Shown: piece after piece, positions 24,117-31,694 of the stretch
How positions within the stretch are numbered: the stretch's first letter is position 1
Layout of the letters: each line of letters starts with the position of its first letter
Source of the DNA: UMGS1696 sp045643285
GTDB taxonomy: Bacteria > Bacillota > Clostridia > Oscillospirales > CAG-272
Length of the DNA: 50,579 bases
Direction: 5' to 3'
Assembly (NCBI GenBank): GCA_045643285.1
Contig: JAZUKN010000026.1
Location: 1 to 50,579 of the forward strand
Made by a program: the position numbers and the translations under genes
The notes under the pieces: generated by a model
The model's input: the letters and a program-made list of their open reading frames with translations, nothing else
Told to the model about the DNA's origin: nothing
Databases searched by the model: none

Positions 24117-25544
24117 TTATCTTTTTTTTGCGGCGACTGTTTCGACCTTGATCGTGTTCGTGTTTCCCGAGTTGCCGTTTATCCTGCCGCCTGTGAGGAC
24201 AACGTTATCGCCTTCTTCGAGTCCGAGGACTGCGACTGCCTGCTTAAACGACTGATAGAACATAACTTCTTCGGAGCTGTATTCCTCGGTCAGCTCGGGA
24301 AGTACGCCCCAGCTTAGATTGAGCTGTCTCCACGCCTTTTCGTTCGTCGTGATGCCAACTATATCGCACGGACAGCGGAAGCGGCTGACCATTCGTGCAG
24401 TCCGTCCCGACATGGAGTTTACAACGATGCACTTTGCGTCAACGTCTATCGCCATGGCGCAGGTCGCGTGGGAGATAGCGTCGATATTGTTCTTTATCTG
24501 ATATTCAGTTGTCGCAAACCAGCGCTTGTAGTCGATGTGCTTTTCCGTATATTCCGCTATATCCGCCATGGCTTTGACGGCGGCAACGGGATTTTTGCCT
24601 GCCGCAGTCTCACCGGAGAGCATGACGGCGGAGCTTCCGTCGTAAACGGCGTTCGCAACGTCCGATATTTCGGCTCTCGTCGGGCGCGGCTTCTCTATCA
24701 TTGATTCGAGCATTTCCGTCGCCGTGATGACGCGCTTGCCGAGCAGACGGCACTTGTGGATGAGGTATTTCTGTATTGCCGGAACTTCAACGAACGGTAT
24801 CTCAACTCCGAGATCTCCTCGTGCGACCATGATGCCGTCGGCGATCTCGCAGATCTCGTCGATGTTGTCGACACCGGCGCGGTTCTCGATCTTTGCGATG
24901 ATACCGATGTTCTCGCCGCCGTTCTTGTCGAGCAGCTTGCGGAGTGCGGCAACATCGCTCTTACGCGAGACGAACGACGCGGCAACGAAGTCGATATCGT
25001 TCTCAATGCCGAAGAGGATGTCGTCCCTGTCCTGTTCGCTGATGAAGTCATTGCGAAGCAGCTTGTTCGGGAAGTTCATCGACTTTCTGTCGGACATTTC
25101 GCCGCCTGCCGTAACGGTGCAGACAGCGTCGTTGCCTTTCAGCTCCTTTACGACAAACTGGACAAGTCCGTTGTTTACCATGATCGTGTCGCCTACCGAG
25201 AGATCGTCGATGAGGTTTTCGTAAGTCACGGCAACTCTTTCACGGTTTCCGATTATATCATCCGTCGTGAATGTGAACGTGTCTCCCTCTGCGAGAGTGA
25301 TCTTCTTATTTTCAAATGTCTTTATACGGTATTCGGGACCTTTTGTGTCGAGCATTATCGCAATAGGCAGGCGCAGTTTTTCTCTGACCGCTTTGATTCT
25401 CTTTATCGTCTCGCCATGAGATTCATGCGTGCCGTGTGAAAAATTGAGTCTTGCCACGTTCATTCCGTTCTCGCACATCTGGGCAAGGATCTCTTCGTTG
25501 TCGCTTGCAGGTCCTATCGTGCAGATTATCTTTGTTTTACGCAT
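24117..25544 (-). CDS. pyk: Pyruvate kinase
   Basis: Last step of glycolysis: phosphoenolpyruvate plus ADP to pyruvate plus ATP. The 475-residue protein opens RKTKIICTIGPAS and has NFSHGTHESH, the active-site signature IIAKIENRAGVDNIDEI and MVARGDLGVEIP, plus a C-terminal allosteric domain. It lacks the extra PEP-utiliser domain found in Bacillus-type enzymes. It sits 39 bases after ddl. Confidence 0.98.
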   Translation of the reverse strand: MRKTKIICTIGPASDNEEILAQMCENGMNVARLNFSHGTHESHGETIKRIKAVREKLRLPIAIMLDTKGPEYRIKTFENKKITLAEGDTFTFTTDDIIGNRERVAVTYENLIDDLSVGDTIMVNNGLVQFVVKELKGNDAVCTVTAGGEMSDRKSMNFPNKLLRNDFISEQDRDDILFGIENDIDFVAASFVSRKSDVAALRKLLDKNGGENIGIIAKIENRAGVDNIDEICEIADGIMVARGDLGVEIPFVEVPAIQKYLIHKCRLLGKRVITATEMLESMIEKPRPTRAEISDVANAVYDGSSAVMLSGETAAGKNPVAAVKAMADIAEYTEKHIDYKRWFATTEYQIKNNIDAISHATCAMAIDVDAKCIVVNSMSGRTARMVSRFRCPCDIVGITTNEKAWRQLNLSWGVLPELTEEYSSEEVMFYQSFKQAVAVLGLEEGDNVVLTGGRINGNSGNTNTIKVETVAAKKR

Positions 25545-25583
25545 CGTTTTTCGTCCTTTCTTTTATATTTATCGTTTTTTCTG

Positions 25584-26636
25584 TCACAGAACGGTCTTTA
25601 CGAGTCTGTCGAGCAGTTCGGAGTATGAAATGCCTTCGTTTATCATCATCTTCGGGAACATTGAGATCGGCGTGAAACCGGGAAGATTGTTTATTTCATT
25701 GAAAATTATCTCACCGTCGTTCGTACAGAAGAAATCGACGCGCGCAAATCCCTTGCAATCGAGTGACTTGAAGATCGTCACGGCATCCTGTCTGACTTCG
25801 AGCTGTTTTTCTTCGGAAATTCTCGCCGGAAGATAGAACGACGACACGTCTGAGATGTATTTCGCCTCGTAGTCGTAGAATTCCGCGCCGCTGTCTATTT
25901 CAGCCGGTCCGCCGACTGTATACCTGCCCTTTTCTTCCATAACGGCGACTTCGATCTCCTTGCCGACTATCGCTTCTTCGATGAGGACTTTGTCGTCCTC
26001 CTTCAGTGCGGCGAGAAGTGCGGCGGAGAATTTTTCCGCGGTCTTCACTTTCGTCACTCCGACGGACGAGCCTGCGCGCGACGGCTTCACGAACATCGGA
26101 TAGCCGAGTTTTTTCTCACATTTTTCGCGTATCTTATCGACAGAATCGCCGTCCGTGACGTCAGCCGCCTTTACGACGACCATTTTTGCAAGGTGTATGT
26201 CGGAGTTTACGGCAACTATCGACTTTGCGACAACCTTATCCATGCACACAGCCGACGACTGGCAGTCGCATCCGACGACCGGGATACCGGCAACTGCGAA
26301 CATACCCTGCATCGTGCCGTCCTCGCAGAATTTACCGTGTATCATCGGCAGGACCGCGTCTGCGCGGAGATCGACGGTCTTGCCGTCTTTTTCGTAAGTC
26401 ATCGTGCCGCGCGAAAGATCGACCGACAGCGGGTAGATTTTGTCCTCCGTCCACTTATCCTCGGCGATAAGCTCCGGTTTTCCCTCGTAGTAGTAGAATC
26501 TGCCGTCTCTCGTGATGCCGACGAGCCGGACGTCGTACGCCGACTTGTCGATATTCGCATAAGCAGCGCTTGCCGACGAAAGTGAGACTTCATATTCGGA
26601 CGATTTTCCGCCGAAAAGAATTACAACTGTTTTCAT
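25584..26636 (-). CDS. ddl: D-alanine--D-alanine ligase
   Basis: Makes the D-Ala-D-Ala dipeptide of peptidoglycan with ATP. The 350-residue ATP-grasp protein has LFGGKSSEYEVSLSSA, MIHGKFCEDGTMQG, FVKPSRAGSSVGV, ARVDFF and the C-terminal NEINNLPGFTPISMFPKM. The segment VGCDCQSSAVCMDK resembles VanA-type ligases, but the omega loop carries FYDYEAKY with Tyr, as in D-Ala:D-Ala enzymes, so vancomycin-type D-lactate specificity is unlikely. Oddity: the usual HGxxGEDG reads HGKFCEDG, with Cys in place of Gly. It has its own promoter. Confidence 0.95.
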   Translation of the reverse strand: MKTVVILFGGKSSEYEVSLSSASAAYANIDKSAYDVRLVGITRDGRFYYYEGKPELIAEDKWTEDKIYPLSVDLSRGTMTYEKDGKTVDLRADAVLPMIHGKFCEDGTMQGMFAVAGIPVVGCDCQSSAVCMDKVVAKSIVAVNSDIHLAKMVVVKAADVTDGDSVDKIREKCEKKLGYPMFVKPSRAGSSVGVTKVKTAEKFSAALLAALKEDDKVLIEEAIVGKEIEVAVMEEKGRYTVGGPAEIDSGAEFYDYEAKYISDVSSFYLPARISEEKQLEVRQDAVTIFKSLDCKGFARVDFFCTNDGEIIFNEINNLPGFTPISMFPKMMINEGISYSELLDRLVKTVL

Positions 26637-26673
26637 TATTATGTCCCTTCAAGTAAGAAAAAACTTTCAATTT

Positions 26674-26703
26674 ATTATATGCGCGTGAAATGCACATTGT
26701 AAA
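26674..26703 (-). promoter_or_regulatory. Promoter of ddl-pyk-NSS-rluA
   Basis: On the minus strand: TTTACA (26698-26703), 18-base spacer, TATAAT (26674-26679), about 37 bases before the ddl start. Confidence 0.75.
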
Positions 26704-26752
26704 CCGCCGGAAATGTCCGGTGATCAACAAAATGCGTTTCCGTCGAAAGTCC

Positions 26753-26792
26753 TTGCAGAGGGAGACGGAAAGCTCCGTCCCCCTTTCTGCAA
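26753..26792. terminator. GC-rich hairpin after the beta-helix array
   Basis: TTGCAG...GACGGA pairs with TCCGTC...CTGCAA across an AAGC loop with few mismatches. It sits 13 bases beyond the last beta-helix gene and before the ddl promoter. A clear U-tract is missing on the minus strand, so it is only a probable end point of the array transcript. Confidence 0.45.
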
Positions 26793-26805
26793 AAATCAGT
26801 TTCTA

Positions 26806-29463
26806 TCAGTCGACTCTGCCTATTGTTGCGAATCTTGCGAGATCCATATCGACAACGCCCTGAGCCTTTTCGAGAGCTTCTTCGATAGTAACTGTCGTTC
26901 TCTTCGACGAATACTCGAATCTCTGGCTTTCGTCAATGGTGATCGTGTCGCCGGAGAACTCTTCTACCCAGCCTTCGATGTTGTACGGTCTTACGCCCCA
27001 GTTATTGAAGAGGCGGTTTGCCTTGTTGAATACTATATAGTTGTCATAGCACACATCGTTAGCCGGAGCGCACCAAAGCATCGGATCAAGCGGGTCTGCG
27101 CCTTCGCAGTCGAGAATAAGACCTGCGAGATCGGGGTTGACCTTCTTCCATGCGTCGTTGTAAACGTAGCTGTCGAAGGATTCACTGCCGCGAAGAACAC
27201 CGTCGTCATCAAGGCAGTTGCCGTATGTCCATTCGCTGAACTCGACATACCACTTATGGCAGTCCATGAAGAGGTTGTTGTGGCAGGAGTTGCCGCGTCC
27301 GCCGTTCGAGAGGTAACCGGTATCAACGTTATTTACAACGTTGCCGTATGTCTCGATGTAGGAACAGCCGTTGTCATAGTAGAATGCGAATGTGCCGTAG
27401 TAGCCGTAATCGGGGTTAACGTCCTTGATTTTGTATGCTTCACCTGCGGGCATACAGTCGTGAACGTAGTTGTAACGGAATACTACGTTGGCGTTCTGCT
27501 TACCGTCTGCGGACATAACGCCTGCGTCCTCGCAGAGAAGGCTGACGTTCCACACTTCGTTGTATTCCGCAACAGCGTTGACTGCATCGTAGAAGTGGAT
27601 GCCCTTGAAGTTGCCTTCGTGTACGTCGTTGTGAGCAACGAGAATGTCAACGCCCTTACCTGTGATAGCATAGCCGTACGCTTCCGTTACGCCGTAATCA
27701 TATACGTCGTTGTTGTAGATGAGGAGGTTGCCGCCCTTGATGTTCTCGATGTCGCCGGATGTGAACGAAACAGCGTCACTGCCGGTGTCGTGGATAGAGC
27801 AGCCGGAGATCGTGATGTTGTCACCGTCAACGTCGAAGCCCTGATCCTTTGCGGCGGATACTTCGCAGTCGATGAACGATACATTGTAGCCGCTCTTTAC
27901 GGTGATAGCGTCGTCAACACAGCAGGTGAATGTGAGTCCCTTGAATGTGAGGAACTTAGCCTTGTTTGTCTTTACAAGTCCGCTCGACTGCGGGATAGTC
28001 ATAGTAGCAGTTGCGAATTCTTCTGTCGGGTAGTAGTAGAGAACGCCGTCCTCGCCGAAGAGATATTCGCCGGGGATGTCAAGCTCTTCGGGAACGTTGT
28101 AGAAGTAAAGGATCGTTCCCTCGTCCGGCTCGTGACCGCCTGCAAAGAGGATGTCGACTGTCGGATTCTCTTTGTTGATCTCAACGACAACGGAGTCGTC
28201 GGGGCACCAGAGCTTATAAAGTCTTGCGCGAACGAATACCGGGATCGTCTCGGACCACGATGTTACGGTTGCAAAGTGATCTGCGCCGTAGTTGACCGTC
28301 TGATGTGTCACATGGTCGATCGCCGTATCTGTTGTACCGTCTGCCGAGTGAGTGATAGTCTCACCGACGTGGAGCCATGTGTTGTTCGGGTACTGTGCGA
28401 GAGTCTGACGTGTGCCGTTTACGGAAAGGAAGTATGCTCTTCCGGCATAGTTCAGAGTCTTTTCCTTGCTCATAGCTTCGGCGAAATCTGCTGCCTTGAA
28501 GCCGTACTTCGTGAGGTCGACCATAACGATCTTGTCGCGTGCGGATTCGGGGAACAGAGGTGTCAGTCCGCCGGACGCCTTTGTGAAGTTGCCTGCTGTA
28601 AGCACAACGCCGCCGGCAACAGTTGCACCGGGCTCACCTACATAGGAGATCGGGCAGTCCTTTGTACCGCTGTCCTTTTCCTCAAAGGTAAGAGCGTTCT
28701 TGATCGCGTAGTTGCCCTTTGCGATTCTTACGTCGATTCCCTTGTATTTCGACTTATCGAGCGTTCTGATGTAGTCGCGTGCGGCTTCGATAGTTGCGAA
28801 CGGCTTTTCGATAGAGCCGTCTGCACCGTTCGCGTCAGCACCTGCCGAAACGTACAGCGTGAGCTTGCCATCTGTCATGTATCTGTAAAGATACGTTACA
28901 ACGTTTGCTCTCGGACAGCCTGCGTTTACGTCATATTCGCCGGTGTATGTGCCGTCGAGAAGAGCCGCGCCGTTTGCCCATTTCTCGGCGTCTGCGTACC
29001 ATTCGCCTTCGCCCGTCTTACCGGGTTCGCCAAGCGCACGCCAGATGAACGTGAGAATGTGCGCGTTCGTGCAGGTCGTGTCGGGAGAGAATCTCTTCGC
29101 CGATGTGCCGGTAGTGATACCCTTTTCAACTGCCCAAAGGATCGGTTTGAAGTAGTAGTCGCTTGCCTTTACGTCTTCAAACGGATTTTCGGTCGATGCG
29201 GGTTCGGGTTTGCCCATTGCACGCCACAGGAACGTTACTACCTGTCCGCGTGTGCAGGTTTTTTCGGGTGCGAACTTTGTGGCGGATGTGCCGGTAGTCA
29301 CGCCCTCGGTGTAAGCCCAGATAACTGCTTCGTAGAAGTAGTCGTCTGCTTTTACGTCTTCAAAAGGTGTCTTGTATGCTGCGACTGCGGTCATCGGAAT
29401 GACGGCGACGAGCATAACAAGTGCGAGAATTGCCGCTAAAGCGGTTCTCAGGGTCTTTTTCAT
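26806..29463 (-). CDS. SLH-domain parallel beta-helix surface protein (array gene 7)
   Basis: An 885-residue secreted, wall-bound protein. Residues 1-29 are a signal peptide (KKTLRTALAAILALVMLVAVIPMTAVAA). Three S-layer-homology repeats follow (about 33-83, 91-142, 150-195; PFEDVKADDYFYEAV and PFEDVKASDYYFKPI), which in this family bind secondary wall polymers. From about 205 a right-handed parallel beta-helix enzyme-like module begins (KPFATIEAARDYIR), with the loop NVPEELDIPGEYLFGEDG then LYYYPTEEF, seen in GH120/GH141-type glycosidases. Candidate acidic motifs are CEDAG and YYDNG. It ends with the shared tail (RFATIGR). Start at 29463 has GGAGG seven bases upstream. The activity is inferred. 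Confidence 0.88.
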   Translation of the reverse strand: MKKTLRTALAAILALVMLVAVIPMTAVAAYKTPFEDVKADDYFYEAVIWAYTEGVTTGTSATKFAPEKTCTRGQVVTFLWRAMGKPEPASTENPFEDVKASDYYFKPILWAVEKGITTGTSAKRFSPDTTCTNAHILTFIWRALGEPGKTGEGEWYADAEKWANGAALLDGTYTGEYDVNAGCPRANVVTYLYRYMTDGKLTLYVSAGADANGADGSIEKPFATIEAARDYIRTLDKSKYKGIDVRIAKGNYAIKNALTFEEKDSGTKDCPISYVGEPGATVAGGVVLTAGNFTKASGGLTPLFPESARDKIVMVDLTKYGFKAADFAEAMSKEKTLNYAGRAYFLSVNGTRQTLAQYPNNTWLHVGETITHSADGTTDTAIDHVTHQTVNYGADHFATVTSWSETIPVFVRARLYKLWCPDDSVVVEINKENPTVDILFAGGHEPDEGTILYFYNVPEELDIPGEYLFGEDGVLYYYPTEEFATATMTIPQSSGLVKTNKAKFLTFKGLTFTCCVDDAITVKSGYNVSFIDCEVSAAKDQGFDVDGDNITISGCSIHDTGSDAVSFTSGDIENIKGGNLLIYNNDVYDYGVTEAYGYAITGKGVDILVAHNDVHEGNFKGIHFYDAVNAVAEYNEVWNVSLLCEDAGVMSADGKQNANVVFRYNYVHDCMPAGEAYKIKDVNPDYGYYGTFAFYYDNGCSYIETYGNVVNNVDTGYLSNGGRGNSCHNNLFMDCHKWYVEFSEWTYGNCLDDDGVLRGSESFDSYVYNDAWKKVNPDLAGLILDCEGADPLDPMLWCAPANDVCYDNYIVFNKANRLFNNWGVRPYNIEGWVEEFSGDTITIDESQRFEYSSKRTTVTIEEALEKAQGVVDMDLARFATIGRVD
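28714..29463 (-). repeat. Duplicated SLH module, copy 1
   Basis: This 750-base block is nearly identical to 33588-34337. The encoded 250 residues differ at only a few positions and most base differences are at third codon positions. The similarity drops sharply after the codons for RIAKG. Confidence 0.9.
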
Positions 29464-29523
29464 TGGTTTTCCTCCAAAAATTGTATTTTTTTGCTCACCT
29501 GAGCATGAGTAACGTAAGAAAAA

Positions 29524-31656
29524 TTACTGAACGTTGGTGTTTTCTATTCTTCCGATAGAGCAGAATCTATCCCAGTCCATGTCGGCAATACCTGCGGCGG
29601 CATTGATGACTTCTTCGATGTTGAGCTCAGTTCTCTTCGATGAATAGGTTGCGTTTGCCGTGTATTCATCAGGCATCTTATCGCCGGAGAATGTCTTTAC
29701 CCATTTTTCGATGTTGCAAGGTCTGATTCCCCAGTTGGAGAAGAGGCGGTTTGCCTTGTTATACATAATGTAGTTATCGTAGCATTCGTCCTTTGCCGGA
29801 GCGCACCAGAGCATCGGATCGAGCGGATCCGCGCCTTCACAGTTAGGTATGAGAGAACAAAGATCGGGGTTCGCTTTCTTCCATGCGTCTGTCTTGACAA
29901 ATTCCGGCAAGCTGTAGGAGCCGTGCGGAAGACCGTCGTCACCGAGTGCGTTGCCGTACGTCCATTCGCTGAACCAGATATACCATTTGCGGCAGTCGAT
30001 GAAGATATTGCCGTGGCAGGTGTTGCAGCGTCCGCCGTTCGAGAGGTAGCCTGTATCTACGCCGTTTACGACGTTGCCGTAGGTTTCAATGTAGGAGCAG
30101 CCGTTGTCATAGTAGAACGCGAATGTTCCGTAGTAGCCGTAGTCGGGGTTGTAGTCAAGAATCTTTGCGGCTTCTCCCTCGGGATAGCAGTCGTGGACGT
30201 AATTATATCTGAACACAACGTTCGCGTTGTCCTTACCGTCGGCTGACATAACGCCGGTGTCTTCGGAAAGAAGGCTCACGCGCCATACGTCGTTATATTC
30301 CGCAACCGCATTTGCCGCGCCTGCGAAATGCACACCCTTGAAGTTGCCGTCGTGGATGTCGTTGTGCGCGACAGTGATATTCACACCGCCGCCCGATACA
30401 GCATAGCCGTACGCATCCGTAACGCCGAATTCGCAGATCTCGTTATTGAAGATGACTCCGTTGCCGCCTGTGAGGGTCGCAAGATCGCCGAACTCAAATT
30501 TCACTGCATCGGAGCCGATGTCGTGGATGTAGTTGCCTTCAAGCGTGAAGTTGTTGCCTTCGACTCTTACGCCCTGATCGCGGCAGGACGACAGCTCGCA
30601 GTTCATAATTGCGATATTGTCGCCCATGATCTCGAATATCTTGCCGACAGAGGACGTGAGGTTCAGCTCTGCGAATGTGAGGTAGTCTGCATTGTCGATT
30701 TTGATTATGCCGTTTGAAAGCGGTACTGTCATTGTAGCCGTTTCAAATTCATCCGTCGGATAGTAGTAGAGAACGGCGTCTCTGTCGAAAATGTATTCAC
30801 CGGGGATGTCAAGCTCTTCGGGAATATCGTAGAAATAGAGGATAGTTCCCTTGTCCGGCTCGTGGTCGCCTGCGAAGTAGATGTCGATCTTCGCTACGTC
30901 GTCGTATCTCTTTGCAACGAGCGTGTCGCCGGGGCACCACAGCTTGAAGAGACGTGCTCTTACGGCGATCGGAAGTGCCTCCGACCAGCTGTTTACCGTT
31001 GCGCGGTGATCTTCGCCGTATTCGACCGTCTGAAGAGTCACGCGGTCGATAGCGGTGTCGGTAGTGCCGTCTGCGGAGTGTGTTACGGTCTCACCGACGT
31101 GAAGCCATGTGTTGTTCGGGTACTGCGCGAGCATCTGACGCTTGCCGTTTACGGAAAGGAACGGCAGGTCTTCGAGCGGGCAGAAGGACTTGAGCATTTC
31201 CGTGAGCATTTCTGCGGTAAAACCGTATTCCTTGAGGTCAACGGAAACGATGTTGTCTCTCACTTCTTCCTTGAAGAGAGAAGTAAAGCCGCCCTCGGTC
31301 TTCTTGAAGTCTGCGGCAGTCAGCTTTACGCCGCCGATGATTGTTGCGCCCTCTTCACCGATGTAGTGAACGGGGCATTCGGCAGTACCGCTGTCTTCTT
31401 CGGTGAATACAATCGGTTCTGTGATGACGTATTCGCCCGACTTGATCATAACGTTGATCGCGTCGTATTTCGATTTGTCGATCTTGCGGACAGCGTCGCG
31501 TGCTTCGGAGATAGTCGTATAATCTCCGCTTCCGTCTGCGGCTACGGTTATCTCCTTGACTCCGCCTGCCGCGCTGTTTGTTCCCATGATCCCTATCGGG
31601 GAGAGGAACATGATGAACGAAAGGATCGCGCTGATGATTCTTGAGGTAAGTAACAT
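29524..31656 (-). CDS. Parallel beta-helix protein without SLH (array gene 6)
   Basis: A 710-residue paralogue of its neighbours. The N-terminus (MLLTSRIISAILSFIMFLSPIGIMG) is a hydrophobic export signal without a clear AxA cleavage site. The mature part opens KEITVAADGSGDYTTISEARDAV, then has the beta-helix and the LDIPGEYIFDRDAVLYYYP loop. Acidic motifs are SEDTG and YYDNG. It lies between the two SLH proteins and is closest in sequence to array gene 7 (shared NNTWLHVGET and AHNDIHDGNFKG). The tail is FCSIGR followed by a unique IENTNVQ. Probably secreted, perhaps retained through partners. Confidence 0.85.
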   Translation of the reverse strand: MLLTSRIISAILSFIMFLSPIGIMGTNSAAGGVKEITVAADGSGDYTTISEARDAVRKIDKSKYDAINVMIKSGEYVITEPIVFTEEDSGTAECPVHYIGEEGATIIGGVKLTAADFKKTEGGFTSLFKEEVRDNIVSVDLKEYGFTAEMLTEMLKSFCPLEDLPFLSVNGKRQMLAQYPNNTWLHVGETVTHSADGTTDTAIDRVTLQTVEYGEDHRATVNSWSEALPIAVRARLFKLWCPGDTLVAKRYDDVAKIDIYFAGDHEPDKGTILYFYDIPEELDIPGEYIFDRDAVLYYYPTDEFETATMTVPLSNGIIKIDNADYLTFAELNLTSSVGKIFEIMGDNIAIMNCELSSCRDQGVRVEGNNFTLEGNYIHDIGSDAVKFEFGDLATLTGGNGVIFNNEICEFGVTDAYGYAVSGGGVNITVAHNDIHDGNFKGVHFAGAANAVAEYNDVWRVSLLSEDTGVMSADGKDNANVVFRYNYVHDCYPEGEAAKILDYNPDYGYYGTFAFYYDNGCSYIETYGNVVNGVDTGYLSNGGRCNTCHGNIFIDCRKWYIWFSEWTYGNALGDDGLPHGSYSLPEFVKTDAWKKANPDLCSLIPNCEGADPLDPMLWCAPAKDECYDNYIMYNKANRLFSNWGIRPCNIEKWVKTFSGDKMPDEYTANATYSSKRTELNIEEVINAAAGIADMDWDRFCSIGRIENTNVQ

Positions 31657-31694
31657 TGTGGTTTCTCCTTTATCTTATTTTGAAATAAACTGTG

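Noticed and set aside
25584..26636. Ddl as a vancomycin-resistance D-Ala-D-Lac ligase
   Set aside because: Although one segment resembles VanA, the omega loop has the Tyr-containing FYDYEAKY of D-Ala:D-Ala ligases, and no vanH or vanX lies beside it.
26713..29439. A 908-codon plus-strand open frame opposite an SLH/beta-helix gene
   Set aside because: It is a shadow frame: its residues are Val/Cys/Arg-rich with no domain, it has no ribosome site, and the minus strand encodes clear SLH repeats. The codon bias of the real gene keeps the opposite frame open.
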